Positions 43,766 through 51,584 of a DNA stretch of 64,000 nucleotides are shown one piece after another; position 1 is the first letter of the stretch; the number at the start of each line of letters is the position of its first letter. A program made the translations under genes and the position numbers. This DNA comes from a gamma proteobacterium symbiont of Taylorina sp. (GTDB lineage: Bacteria; Pseudomonadota; Gammaproteobacteria; GRL18): assembly GCA_025655455.1 (NCBI GenBank), contig JAHXIV010000017.1, forward strand, positions 97,997 through 161,996, read 5' to 3'. Under the pieces are notes generated by a model. The model was not told the origin of the DNA. It did not search any database and worked only from the letters and a program-made list of their open reading frames with translations.

Positions 43766-45250
43766 CTAACCATTCAATCTGATTAACATTAATTGCGCCA
43801 CACCATCATATATAATCATAAAATCATCAATCCCATCACCATTCACATCATTTGAATCATAACCATAGTTTTTTGGAACATCAACATCGATAGGAAGTGC
43901 TGTATTACTCACTGGATCGAAATGTTCAAGAGACAGGTGTAATGAGACGGTTACACCACTGTCCAGTATAACAAACAACCAGCCTTTATCAGATATAAGT
44001 TTAAAAATTTCTGGAACAGCTTCAAGCATGGCAATCAAATTACCTTCCTCATGCAATACTGGTTTCAACTCCAGTTCAATTAAACTATTATTTAATTTAT
44101 ATTGAATCAGGTGGTGTGTTCTTTCCTCGATCCCCTTAACAATCGTTGAAGAAAGTGTTATCGATTCTTCATCTACATTATCCAGAGTTTCTGGAATTTT
44201 ATTTAAATCTATCTCAAACTTTGTAGTATAGTCACTATCTTCCCCCACAAGTTCAAATATATTGCCTGAACTTTTCAGTTCCTTGACCTTACTGCTGATA
44301 ATACTCTCACCATTATTCTGTAAAATAACCAGAAAGCTTTCAAAAACAGCATTTTTTCCTATAACAGTGCTTGAACTAGTGCTGGAGCTAGTGCTGGAAT
44401 CAAAAGTATAAGTAGTATTATCAGAATCAGAATCAGAATCAGAATCAGAATTATCAGAATCAGAATTATCAGAATTATCAGAATTATCAGAACTTGGAAC
44501 AGAAAACAGATTCACAGGTGTCGTATTATCCGATGAGCCTGGAAATGAAATGGATGATTCTGACGCATTAGTCGTTTCCTGTGTCGATGACGATGTTGAC
44601 TGGCTTGCCACATGTTCAGAACTCACACTCACGGATGGAGCTGATGCCCCTGCAACACCTGCCCTACTGGTTACCCATGCATTATAACTATCCAGATCAG
44701 TTTGTGTCGGGCCGACAACATACACAATCTGTAATGTGTATATACGAAAAGTACTACCGCGTGTATTTTTAATAGCCAGGGTACCAAAGGTATTACTACC
44801 ACTTATAACACTGCCACTATAAAAATTTATATTGCCTGAGGCCGAAGAGGGTTCATTATTAAAATTATCATGGCTGAAATTACTGGGAATTACTGCATTC
44901 TTGTTTGCACCACTCGCTTTAAATATAGTAGTATATATTCCATCATAAGCATTGGCATGCATCAGTGCCTTGGCACCCCTTGTCACTCCTGGGGGAACTT
45001 CTACATGCAGAAATAATTCTTCTCCCGCAATGACACTCAATCCGGATATATAACCAACGCTATCTTTGCTATAAGCAACCGTAATAGACTGATTAACCGA
45101 AGTTGCCTGAGAGAATTTACTATAGCCTTTGACTTGATACAGAGAACGATTACTGGCAATACTGCTGCCGTGTATAATCATCAATACCACAAAAACAAGT
45201 ATTGTCTGTATATAATTGATCTTATGTAATTTTTTTTTCGTCTGTTGCAT
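43766..45250 (-). CDS. Secreted Ca-loop protein with Ser-Asp linker (paralogue A)
   Basis: A 494-residue exported protein of unknown family. ATG at 45250 has GGAGGA five bases upstream, which decides the start over an in-frame GTG at 45283. A signal peptide (about 10-32) precedes an N-terminal beta-rich domain (about 35-210) with VPPGVTRGAKALMHANAYDG. A linker follows, made of a Ser/Asp repeat (SDNSDNSDS type) and a Ser/Thr tract. The C-terminal domain ends in NYGYDSNDVNGDGIDDFM, an EF-hand/FG-GAP-type calcium loop. The linker resembles those of surface adhesins. Its gene has a CRP-type box at -40.5 and an ideal -10. Confidence 0.8.
   Translation of the reverse strand: MQQTKKKLHKINYIQTILVFVVLMIIHGSSIASNRSLYQVKGYSKFSQATSVNQSITVAYSKDSVGYISGLSVIAGEELFLHVEVPPGVTRGAKALMHANAYDGIYTTIFKASGANKNAVIPSNFSHDNFNNEPSSASGNINFYSGSVISGSNTFGTLAIKNTRGSTFRIYTLQIVYVVGPTQTDLDSYNAWVTSRAGVAGASAPSVSVSSEHVASQSTSSSTQETTNASESSISFPGSSDNTTPVNLFSVPSSDNSDNSDNSDSDNSDSDSDSDSDNTTYTFDSSTSSSTSSSTVIGKNAVFESFLVILQNNGESIISSKVKELKSSGNIFELVGEDSDYTTKFEIDLNKIPETLDNVDEESITLSSTIVKGIEERTHHLIQYKLNNSLIELELKPVLHEEGNLIAMLEAVPEIFKLISDKGWLFVILDSGVTVSLHLSLEHFDPVSNTALPIDVDVPKNYGYDSNDVNGDGIDDFMIIYDGVAQLMLIRLNG
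44418..44492 (-). repeat. Hexanucleotide repeat encoding the Ser-Asp linker
   Basis: Ten TCAGAA units, some separated by TTA, encode Ser-Asp and Ser-Asp-Asn steps. The units are 6 or 9 bases, so slippage would change the linker length without a frameshift. This suggests length variation between strains. Confidence 0.8.
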
Positions 45251-45283
45251 ATTATCCTCCAACTCTAAACACACTTTGATCAC

Positions 45284-45325
45284 ATTATATCATTGTAATT
45301 TTAAAAAACTGTGATATTAATCTCA
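45284..45325 (-). promoter_or_regulatory. CRP-type box and -10 element for paralogue A
   Basis: A perfect -10 TATAAT (plus-strand ATTATA, 45284-45289) has no good -35. Instead TGTGA-N6-TCTCA at 45310-45325 is centred at -40.5 from the predicted start at 45277, one base from the class II CRP position. One base differs from the TGTGA-N6-TCACA consensus. Confidence 0.65.
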
Positions 45326-45429
45326 ATCTGATGAACAGCTATCATGTTTAATTTTCAAGGAAATCATAATCCAGAGTCAAATAGTGTCTATATCTTAATA
45401 CCATCTGACTCTGAACAAATGCTATGAGT

Positions 45430-46881
45430 TTATTTATTAGCTTTATAGTACATTAATTGAGCCTTACCATTATGCGACAGCAAGATATCATCAACACCAT
45501 CGCCATTGACATCATTGGACTCATAGCCGTAATCAACAGGTTCCTCAAAATCAAGCTTATTGCGCTTTTGTCTGGCTATGTGATGATCTAAGGTTAAAAA
45601 CAAAGAGAATGATGTTCCATCGTCCATTATAATAAATAACCATCCATTATGTCCGTGAACATTGAAAACCCCGTCAATATTTTTGAACAAGTCTATCAAA
45701 CGACTTTCCTGATTTACAATGGGGTGCAATTTAAGTTTAATCAATTGATCACTTACTTTAAACTGGACAATTAAATTAACTGTTCCATCTATTCCATTCA
45801 CATCTTCAAGTGAAAAATTAACTGAATCTTTATCTATATCGTCTATACTTTCCGGAATTTTATTTAAGTCTATTTCAAATTTTATAAGACTTCCATTTAT
45901 TCCAGGTAATGTAAATTCATTATCACTGACTTTAAAACCTGATAATTTACTGATATTATCAACCCCGTTATTTTTATAGACTAAAATCATTATATACTCA
46001 AAAACTGCGTTTTTCCCTGAAGTAAAGGTCTGTTCTAACAAGCTCCCTGTTGAATTTGAAATATTCTCACTACCACAGGAAAAACCAAGAAAAGCCAAGG
46101 GACAGTCTGATGAATTAACAGCAATATTCGCTGTTGAGTTGGCACTGACTGGTTTCGGATCCCCGCTGCCGTCCCCAAAATGGCTGGTATTGGCAGGTGG
46201 TGACGATACGGGGGCAGTCGGTGCAGTCGGTGGTGCCGTAGGGGCAGGTGACGAAGTCACATCGCTAACAGGAGATGATCCAACAACTCCCTCTTTACTC
46301 TTCACCCAGGCATTATAATTGTCTAAATCTGTTTGTGTTGGCCCAATCACATAAACAATTTGCAGAGTATATATTTTAAACGTGCTGGAGCGAGTGTTTT
46401 TTATGGCCAGGGTGCCAAAAGTTGCATCACCAATAGCGATCACATTACCATTATAAAAATCAATATTGCCAGCAGCAGAAGTGGGTTCGTTATTAAAGTT
46501 ATCGTAGCTGAAATTATCCGGAATCAGCGCACTTTGATTAGCAGCCGCTTTAAATATTGAAGTATAAATGCCGTCATAGGCATTGGCATGCATCATTGCC
46601 TTGGCAGATCTTGTGACACCGGGTGGAACCTCCACATGCAGAAAAGCTTCCTGTCCTGCGACAACAGAGAGACCACCAATGTAACCAATGCTCTCTTTGC
46701 TATAAGCAACCGTAACTGCCTGACCAGCACTGCTAGCCAATGGAAATTTATCATATCCTTTAATCTGGTATAACGAGGGATTTGTTGCGGCACTGACATT
46801 CTGCACAATAATTAATGTTATAATCAACAACGTCACTGCGATACAATTTCTACTCTTCATATTATGCTTCGTATATTCCAT
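45430..46881 (-). CDS. Secreted Ca-loop protein with Pro-Thr-Ala linker (paralogue B)
   Basis: A 483-residue exported paralogue of the preceding gene product. ATG at 46881 is chosen because GGAG lies seven bases upstream; a TTG at 46896 is in frame. Signal peptide, N-terminal domain with VPPGVTRSAKAMMHANAYDG, variable linker (APTAPPTAPTAP type) and C-terminal domain with YESNDVNGDGVDDILLS, a calcium-loop pattern, all align with paralogue A. The linker composition is quite different: Pro/Thr/Ala here, Ser/Asp there. The promoter region has three CRP-type boxes. Probably a surface or matrix protein; no enzyme motif is visible. Confidence 0.8.
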   Translation of the reverse strand: MEYTKHNMKSRNCIAVTLLIITLIIVQNVSAATNPSLYQIKGYDKFPLASSAGQAVTVAYSKESIGYIGGLSVVAGQEAFLHVEVPPGVTRSAKAMMHANAYDGIYTSIFKAAANQSALIPDNFSYDNFNNEPTSAAGNIDFYNGNVIAIGDATFGTLAIKNTRSSTFKIYTLQIVYVIGPTQTDLDNYNAWVKSKEGVVGSSPVSDVTSSPAPTAPPTAPTAPVSSPPANTSHFGDGSGDPKPVSANSTANIAVNSSDCPLAFLGFSCGSENISNSTGSLLEQTFTSGKNAVFEYIMILVYKNNGVDNISKLSGFKVSDNEFTLPGINGSLIKFEIDLNKIPESIDDIDKDSVNFSLEDVNGIDGTVNLIVQFKVSDQLIKLKLHPIVNQESRLIDLFKNIDGVFNVHGHNGWLFIIMDDGTSFSLFLTLDHHIARQKRNKLDFEEPVDYGYESNDVNGDGVDDILLSHNGKAQLMYYKANK

Positions 46882-46921
46882 TTTATACTCCAACAATTTG
46901 TTTCACTCCATTTCAGGGGGT

Positions 46922-47006
46922 AGTATATCGTAAGAAAAATAAAAATTCTGTGAGATACCTCACAAATCTGTAAGGTATCTCACAAATAATTGAGAAATAT
47001 ATCACA
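46922..47006 (-). promoter_or_regulatory. Promoter with three helically phased CRP-type boxes for paralogue B
   Basis: The -10 is TATACT (46922-46927 on the plus strand as AGTATA), giving a start near 46915. A perfect TGTGA-N6-TCACA box at 46949-46964 is centred at -41.5. Near-perfect boxes follow at 46969-46984 (TGTAA half, -61.5) and 46991-47006 (TGAGA half, -83.5). These spacings of 20 and 22 bases keep them on one helix face and match class II plus class I CRP positions. Confidence 0.75.
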
Positions 47007-47063
47007 AATAATTGAAAAATAATAGCTTTATATGAATTATAATGCATAAATTCGGCAATATTG

Positions 47064-47399
47064 CTAATTCATTTCCTTGATATAGATCCTCTTTCCCTTA
47101 CCTGGAATAAAAATCACCATTTTTTTTTCTGATCTTATAAATGAAATTATGCTTTCGCCGCGATAAAATATCACTACATCATCCTTATTCACCTTATAAA
47201 TAACTGATACTTCCCTTTCATTGATGCGCATCATGTCTGATTTAAATTCTAGTTGAACGGGCTTGTGATCTTTATCCATATATGAAATGATATTCTTTTC
47301 TTCTGTCCAATGACCTATTAATGGATTACTACTATGCCGTTCACAGGCGGATAATGAAACGATCAGTAAACAAGCAACACTTAAAAAGATTTTTTTCAC
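47064..47399 (-). CDS. Small lipoprotein, unknown function
   Basis: A 111-residue protein with a lipoprotein signal: MKKIFLSVACLLIVSLSAC, ending in a lipobox LSAC, so it should be lipid-anchored at the outer or inner membrane. The mature part is short and strand-rich, with HWTEEKN and PGKGKRIYIKE, resembling small lipocalin- or copper-resistance-like lipoproteins only vaguely. The start is GTG at 47399. It is divergent, across 20 bases, from another lipoprotein gene at 47420. I do not recognise the family. No promoter stands out in the 20-base gap. Confidence 0.7.
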   Translation of the reverse strand: MKKIFLSVACLLIVSLSACERHSSNPLIGHWTEEKNIISYMDKDHKPVQLEFKSDMMRINEREVSVIYKVNKDDVVIFYRGESIISFIRSEKKMVIFIPGKGKRIYIKEMN

Positions 47400-47419
47400 T
47401 TAATGGTTCCCATTTTATT

Positions 47420-47782
47420 ATGAGTCATAATCCTGCTGCATATGTTAATTCCTCCATACTGGTTTTGTCACTCAGCTTATTTACAATATCCTGCAGCAAG
47501 CATGAAAGTGATGATTCACAAACACTGCATTTTACGACAGCTGATGGTATTAAAACAACACTGGACATTGATAATGAAATTTACCGTGTTGATGATCATA
47601 GCGGGATATATTATATTAACTTTCGTTATTATAAAAAAAACATACAAAATCAGTGGATGTTTTCAGCCAAACTGGATAACTCATGGAAAGTATACCTTGA
47701 TCAGGGCGCAATACCTCGTTCGTTACATCTCCTGACTCTCTCTCAGAAACAAGATAATATAAACACAAAACAGCAAAAATAA
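47420..47782 (+). CDS. Small lipoprotein, unknown function
   Basis: A 120-residue protein. From ATG at 47420 a hydrophobic stretch ends in SLFTISC, a lipobox (Ile-Ser-Cys variant), so it should be a lipoprotein. An in-frame start 99 bases earlier (47321) would put extra residues before the signal and is less likely. The mature region has HFTTADGIKTTLDI, YYINFRYYKK and WKVYLDQGA, giving a small beta-rich domain. The ribosome site is weak. It is divergent from the lipoprotein gene at 47399. No family was recognised. Confidence 0.6.
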   Translation: MSHNPAAYVNSSILVLSLSLFTISCSKHESDDSQTLHFTTADGIKTTLDIDNEIYRVDDHSGIYYINFRYYKKNIQNQWMFSAKLDNSWKVYLDQGAIPRSLHLLTLSQKQDNINTKQQK

Positions 47783-47836
47783 CAGCTAATAAACTCATCA
47801 ACTTTAAGGATATTCTATTTTCTATCATTCAAAAAA

Positions 47837-47870
47837 AAGGCCGTAGAGATAAAATCTCTACGGCCTTTTT
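47837..47870 (-). terminator. Strong bidirectional intrinsic terminator
   Basis: A perfect 14-base stem (AAGGCCGTAGAGAT with its complement) encloses a three-base AAA loop. Runs of A before it and T after it make it work on both strands. It lies 29 bases downstream of the secreted-protein gene ending at 47899 and after the lipoprotein gene ending at 47782. Confidence 0.92.
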
Positions 47871-47898
47871 AGTCTAGGTAAATTGAATTACTTCAATA

Positions 47899-49227
47899 TT
47901 ACATAGCCTGACGACGATCACCTGTCGCGTTCCAATAAAAACCACCACCTTCATTCTTCAATACAGAAGATACAGCAGGAGCACCAATATATGGACAACC
48001 AGGCTCTACACCATAAAATCCAATATTAGCCCAACCTGAAGTTGAACCGTCAAGTGAGAAATAATTAATATTAGTCATAAAGTTCACTTCAATTGGTAAT
48101 GAAAGTATATCTGCAACAGTATCATCACCAGAGAACTCAGAGGAAGTAATTACAGCACTGTTTTCTTTGTTATCATAGCTAGTAATTGAAATAATCACTT
48201 CACCAATTGTAGTTGGCTCAAATGGAGGATAATATGCGCCAGACTCTACTGTAACACCACTACCACAAACATCAGATAAATGACGATATTTAGTCACAAA
48301 TGAAACAACTGGAATTGAAACACTTGCAGCATCAGATGTATACGGGAAAGAAAAATCCTTTGCAGCGATAGCTGTTTCAATTGCAATAATATTATCATCA
48401 GCAAGTGCGCCGTCCCAACCCATCGCTACACCCATATCTGTCGGTGAACCAACAGTAGCATCAAAGTTTGTATTTTCAACTACACAGTTTGTATAAGGAA
48501 CAACGGTAGTACAGGCTTGAGTATAGTCTGTAGGACCTAAAGCTGGAATATTATATGAAATCAGGCCATTAGCACCATTCACCAATTGAGTTTCACCCAT
48601 AATTTGTAACTTCATGGGCTTATTAGAGTTACTCAGCATAGCACCTGGTACGGTATCAAGTCCTGGACCACCTTCACTGGTTATAGAGTCAAAAATAGCT
48701 TTTAAGTCTGGTTTTGTCATAGTAGGTTGTACAGTCACAGCAGTTCCACCCACTGGAGTATATTCACCAACTTCTACAGAATAAAGACCATAGACTTCAA
48801 AGTGACCAATACCATTTTGACCAGAATTTGTCTTATCAAAGAATTCCTGATGAACCGGATTATCAGCACTGGCAAAATTACCACCATCATCAGTCATAGA
48901 ATCATCAGTAGAATCCATAAAAGCAGCATTAGCTTCACCGGTAACAGAACCACGCCATACATCACCAGGAGTCAGGTATAAAACGAAGTCAAGTACCTCG
49001 GCAGAATCTATACCGTTACGGAAAACGATCTTTGCTTTTACTGCAGCATCTGTTCTGGTGTTCACGATAGTGACGTCTGTTCTTAAGTCACCACTGGTCA
49101 TATAAGTTGGTGCCATTAAAACCTGACCAATATCATTTTCCTGCATCTGTATCGCATGGACCTGCACCGCCATTCCAGTTGAAATCGCTGCCGCCATCGA
49201 AGCTGCAAGTAATTTTTTATTAAACAT
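47899..49227 (-). CDS. Secreted surface-type protein of unknown function
   Basis: A 442-residue exported protein. ATG at 49227 has GGAG eight bases before it and is followed at once by a classic signal peptide (MFNKKLLAASMAAAISTGMA, cleavage after VHA). The mature protein is acidic and strand-rich, with few Cys, including a YTQACTTVVPYTNC pair and VCGSG, suggesting disulfides. QVLMAPTYMTSGDLRTDVTIVNTR near the N-terminus is beta-sandwich-like. It has its own strong terminator, two sigma70-like promoters and a CRP-type box, so it is likely an abundant, regulated envelope protein. No enzyme motif is recognised. Confidence 0.8.
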   Translation of the reverse strand: MFNKKLLAASMAAAISTGMAVQVHAIQMQENDIGQVLMAPTYMTSGDLRTDVTIVNTRTDAAVKAKIVFRNGIDSAEVLDFVLYLTPGDVWRGSVTGEANAAFMDSTDDSMTDDGGNFASADNPVHQEFFDKTNSGQNGIGHFEVYGLYSVEVGEYTPVGGTAVTVQPTMTKPDLKAIFDSITSEGGPGLDTVPGAMLSNSNKPMKLQIMGETQLVNGANGLISYNIPALGPTDYTQACTTVVPYTNCVVENTNFDATVGSPTDMGVAMGWDGALADDNIIAIETAIAAKDFSFPYTSDAASVSIPVVSFVTKYRHLSDVCGSGVTVESGAYYPPFEPTTIGEVIISITSYDNKENSAVITSSEFSGDDTVADILSLPIEVNFMTNINYFSLDGSTSGWANIGFYGVEPGCPYIGAPAVSSVLKNEGGGFYWNATGDRRQAM

Positions 49228-49347
49228 GTATTTCTCCATTATATTTCTAGAAACATTTATCAGTACTAGATTACTAGTTAATTTATTAATGTGGCAGACA
49301 GCCCGCACATCAAATTTTAGTTGTCTTTTAACAACATATTTATAGTC

Positions 49348-49375
49348 ATTATAACTATATAAATAGTTAGTGCAA
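49348..49375 (-). promoter_or_regulatory. Proximal sigma70 promoter of the secreted-protein gene
   Basis: Reading the minus strand, TTGCAC (49370-49375) and a perfect TATAAT (49348-49353) are 16 bases apart. The predicted start near 49341 gives a leader of about 115 bases. Confidence 0.65.
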
Positions 49376-49524
49376 CACTTTTCGCAAAAAAAAAGCATTT
49401 TTTTTACAAAAAAACAACATGCAGTAAAAAAACAACACTTGATGCACCTGACTCAGTCATTATCCCTCTGCACAACATTAATTGCGCTAAAATTGACTAA
49501 TTTTGCCTAGTACACACAGGGGAC

Positions 49525-49595
49525 ATTATATAGAGCTTTATTTTCATTTCAAGCTTTTTTTAAAAAAAACTCATAAGTTTATGACTTGTATCACA
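49525..49595 (-). promoter_or_regulatory. Distal promoter with CRP-type box
   Basis: On the minus strand TTGAAA (49547-49552) and TATAAT (49525-49530) are 16 bases apart, with start near 49518. A TGTGA-N6-TCATA box at 49580-49595 is centred at -69.5, close to the class I CRP position. Together with the proximal promoter it gives two starts for one gene and a leader of about 290 bases. The 608-base gap between 49228 and 49835 otherwise holds AT-rich sequence and the remnant at 49625-49803. Confidence 0.6.
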
Positions 49596-49624
49596 AAAAA
49601 TCTCAAAATATTTTATTATAGGAA

Positions 49625-49803
49625 TTAAGAATGCAGAAGATGTCGGAGTCCTAATTCATTATGTGAGCCAAGATGAACAAGTCGCAACACATCATCATTT
49701 TCTTCATATCCTTTAGCAATAGATATAGATGCAGTGGAATAGTGGGACTTTCCTCAAAATCAATAATTGTTTTTCCTTCCAGGGCAAAGATTTTTCTAAC
49801 CAT
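49625..49803 (-). pseudogene. Frameshifted small reading frame downstream of the MT-GNAT gene
   Basis: A frame begins ATG at 49803 (MVRKIFALEGKTII, then DFEESPT) and is lost after about 25 codons. A second frame takes over, with IAKGYEENDDVLRLVHLG and an ending LRHLLHS before TAA at 49625-49627. The total length is not a multiple of three, so a frameshift separates the two halves. Both halves look like real protein. The product is not recognised. It could be a decayed small gene or a sequencing error. Confidence 0.45.
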
Positions 49804-49835
49804 TAAAGTATTCGCTGCAGTACTCAAACCAACAT

Positions 49836-51584
49836 CTAGTACAAATCACTATCACCCATTGTAAAATAGAAATTATCAGCCAGATCGGCTGCATTTAATT
49901 GTGAGCCGAAAAATGTGGCACAAAGATCCAGATTCTGAAATTGAGTTGTTTGTTTGAAATTATTTTTTAATAGTGCATCACGCCACCAGCCTGGATTGTC
50001 CGCAAACCATCCCTGCAGCTCTGTACATCCTGTCGCATTATTATAAAGCACTTCCTGCAATGCACTAATCAACTGGCTGCTGTGCGCTTTTAAACATAAG
50101 GCATCTACAATTAACAAGCGTTGTTCTGTCTGTCTGAGCACACACCAGCCGACTACCTGATTCCATTGTTTCAGCAGCACATATTGATAATTAAAGTCCG
50201 GGTGTTGATCATAACGCCAGTGCAAATAAGCAGCATGACGAGTGATCAGCATGGCATAATCCTGCTTTGCCCTGACAAACAAACTATCTGCCCAAGATCC
50301 ACTTTGTTCCCGCAGTTCGATACGATAGCCCTTTAATAAACGCATTAAACGAGTGCTTTTATTAGCTGGATTATTTTCAGACAGTAAATGATATTCTTTT
50401 ACCGGAGTGACAGCGACATAAGATAAAAATCGTTTACCCAGTTTTTGGATGCGGCCGGTATTAAAGCCATAAAAAAAATCTATTTGTCCCTCACACCAGC
50501 TTTTATGAAAATGTCTTACCACACGACTGAGCAAGTTGGTCTGACCTCTTCCTACACCCCGATAGGCCGGTACAGTAAATGTATCCCCCACATGGTAGGT
50601 TTGCTTATCCTGCCCCGCAATCGTTAATGGCAGAGGATAGGCGGAATAATGGGATGCCAGCTTTTCATTATCCCACGCAATGGATGCATGGGGTTCTCCC
50701 TGTGGATTATCAAGATATTTCCAGCGCCAGTGTTCAGTACTGCGATTTTCCTGGAAGACCTGATTAAAATTTTCAAGGATCTCCTGTTCATCATTTACCT
50801 GATACGCTCTAACTTCATAAGGACTAAAGCGCAGCTCCCATAATTCATAGCCAAAAATTTCAGCCTGATACCAGTCTTTCAGATTCTGCCATTCTAATAT
50901 AAGCTGCTCTATTTGTGTCTCTGCCTGTTGACCAAAAGTGTCAATCATCTGTTGTTGTTTTTGCTGCAACCCCTGCAGAATCTCAACACAGGTAGGAGTC
51001 ACCTGTAATCCCATTTTTTCATGGTGCTGAACATAGAAACCCTGTGCAAAAAAACTTTGCTCAATCGCCTGTATAGTATGCACAGCTGAACGCTGCCTGG
51101 TTTTATTATCATACGAGACTTCATCACACATAATGAGCCTGCCGTTTTTCGCCAGTAACTGACCAGCTTTATAAAACACAGCATCTAAATCAGGAAAATA
51201 TTGTAATGATTCCTGAAATAGAATGACATCGAAAAAATTATCCTGTAGTTCCGGGCGATCTTCCAAAAAACCACAATTAATAAAATCGGGACCAGGATGC
51301 TGCTGCTGTGCATAAGCGATAAGACTTTTTGACGGTGCAATAGCTGTGACTTCATAACCCATCTGGTGCAATTTACCTGACATCAAACCAAGACCACAGC
51401 CCACATCCAGTATTCTGGCTGGTGGTTCAATAAAACGTTGTAATAATAGTTGAGAATGCGCTAACTGAGCATCACCAATATTCATAGCGGCTTCATTTTC
51501 AGGCCAGTAACCATAATGTAGTGCATCGGTATTGGTAATGATGTGGAAAAAGCCCAGAGGCTGAGGTAAATCTTTTATATTCAT
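49836..51584 (-). CDS. Class I methyltransferase fused to a GNAT acetyltransferase
   Basis: A 582-residue protein. The first half (about 30-210) is a class I SAM-dependent methyltransferase with motif I LDVGCGLGL at 59-67, an acidic loop (FQESLQYFPD) and LLAKNGRLIMCDE. The second half (about 260-560) is a GNAT-like acyltransferase with HWRWKYLDNP and a VPAYRGVGRG acetyl-CoA motif, then GFNTGRIQKLGKR. A single protein may methylate and acylate the same amino-sugar. ATG at 51584 shares its last base with the stop of the upstream GT2 gene (TAATG) and has a GGGGGAA ribosome site. The acceptor sugar is unknown. Confidence 0.86.
   Translation of the reverse strand: MNIKDLPQPLGFFHIITNTDALHYGYWPENEAAMNIGDAQLAHSQLLLQRFIEPPARILDVGCGLGLMSGKLHQMGYEVTAIAPSKSLIAYAQQQHPGPDFINCGFLEDRPELQDNFFDVILFQESLQYFPDLDAVFYKAGQLLAKNGRLIMCDEVSYDNKTRQRSAVHTIQAIEQSFFAQGFYVQHHEKMGLQVTPTCVEILQGLQQKQQQMIDTFGQQAETQIEQLILEWQNLKDWYQAEIFGYELWELRFSPYEVRAYQVNDEQEILENFNQVFQENRSTEHWRWKYLDNPQGEPHASIAWDNEKLASHYSAYPLPLTIAGQDKQTYHVGDTFTVPAYRGVGRGQTNLLSRVVRHFHKSWCEGQIDFFYGFNTGRIQKLGKRFLSYVAVTPVKEYHLLSENNPANKSTRLMRLLKGYRIELREQSGSWADSLFVRAKQDYAMLITRHAAYLHWRYDQHPDFNYQYVLLKQWNQVVGWCVLRQTEQRLLIVDALCLKAHSSQLISALQEVLYNNATGCTELQGWFADNPGWWRDALLKNNFKQTTQFQNLDLCATFFGSQLNAADLADNFYFTMGDSDLY

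Noticed and set aside
46949..46984. A perfect 12-bp inverted repeat that could be read as a terminator hairpin.
   Set aside because: There is no T-run, it is upstream of a start codon, and both arms are better explained as parts of two adjacent CRP-type boxes.
46961..47009. CACAAAT repeats (at 46961, 46981 and 47003) as replication iterons.
   Set aside because: The copies are the downstream ends of three CRP-type boxes, and no replication gene is near.
47616..47828. A minus-strand frame of 70 codons opposite the lipoprotein gene at 47420.
   Set aside because: It lies almost wholly antisense to a gene with a convincing lipobox and would start inside the terminator region.
49673..49864. A 63-codon plus-strand frame in the intergenic region.
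   Set aside because: No ribosome site or homology is apparent and it overlaps the minus-strand frames that show better coding character.
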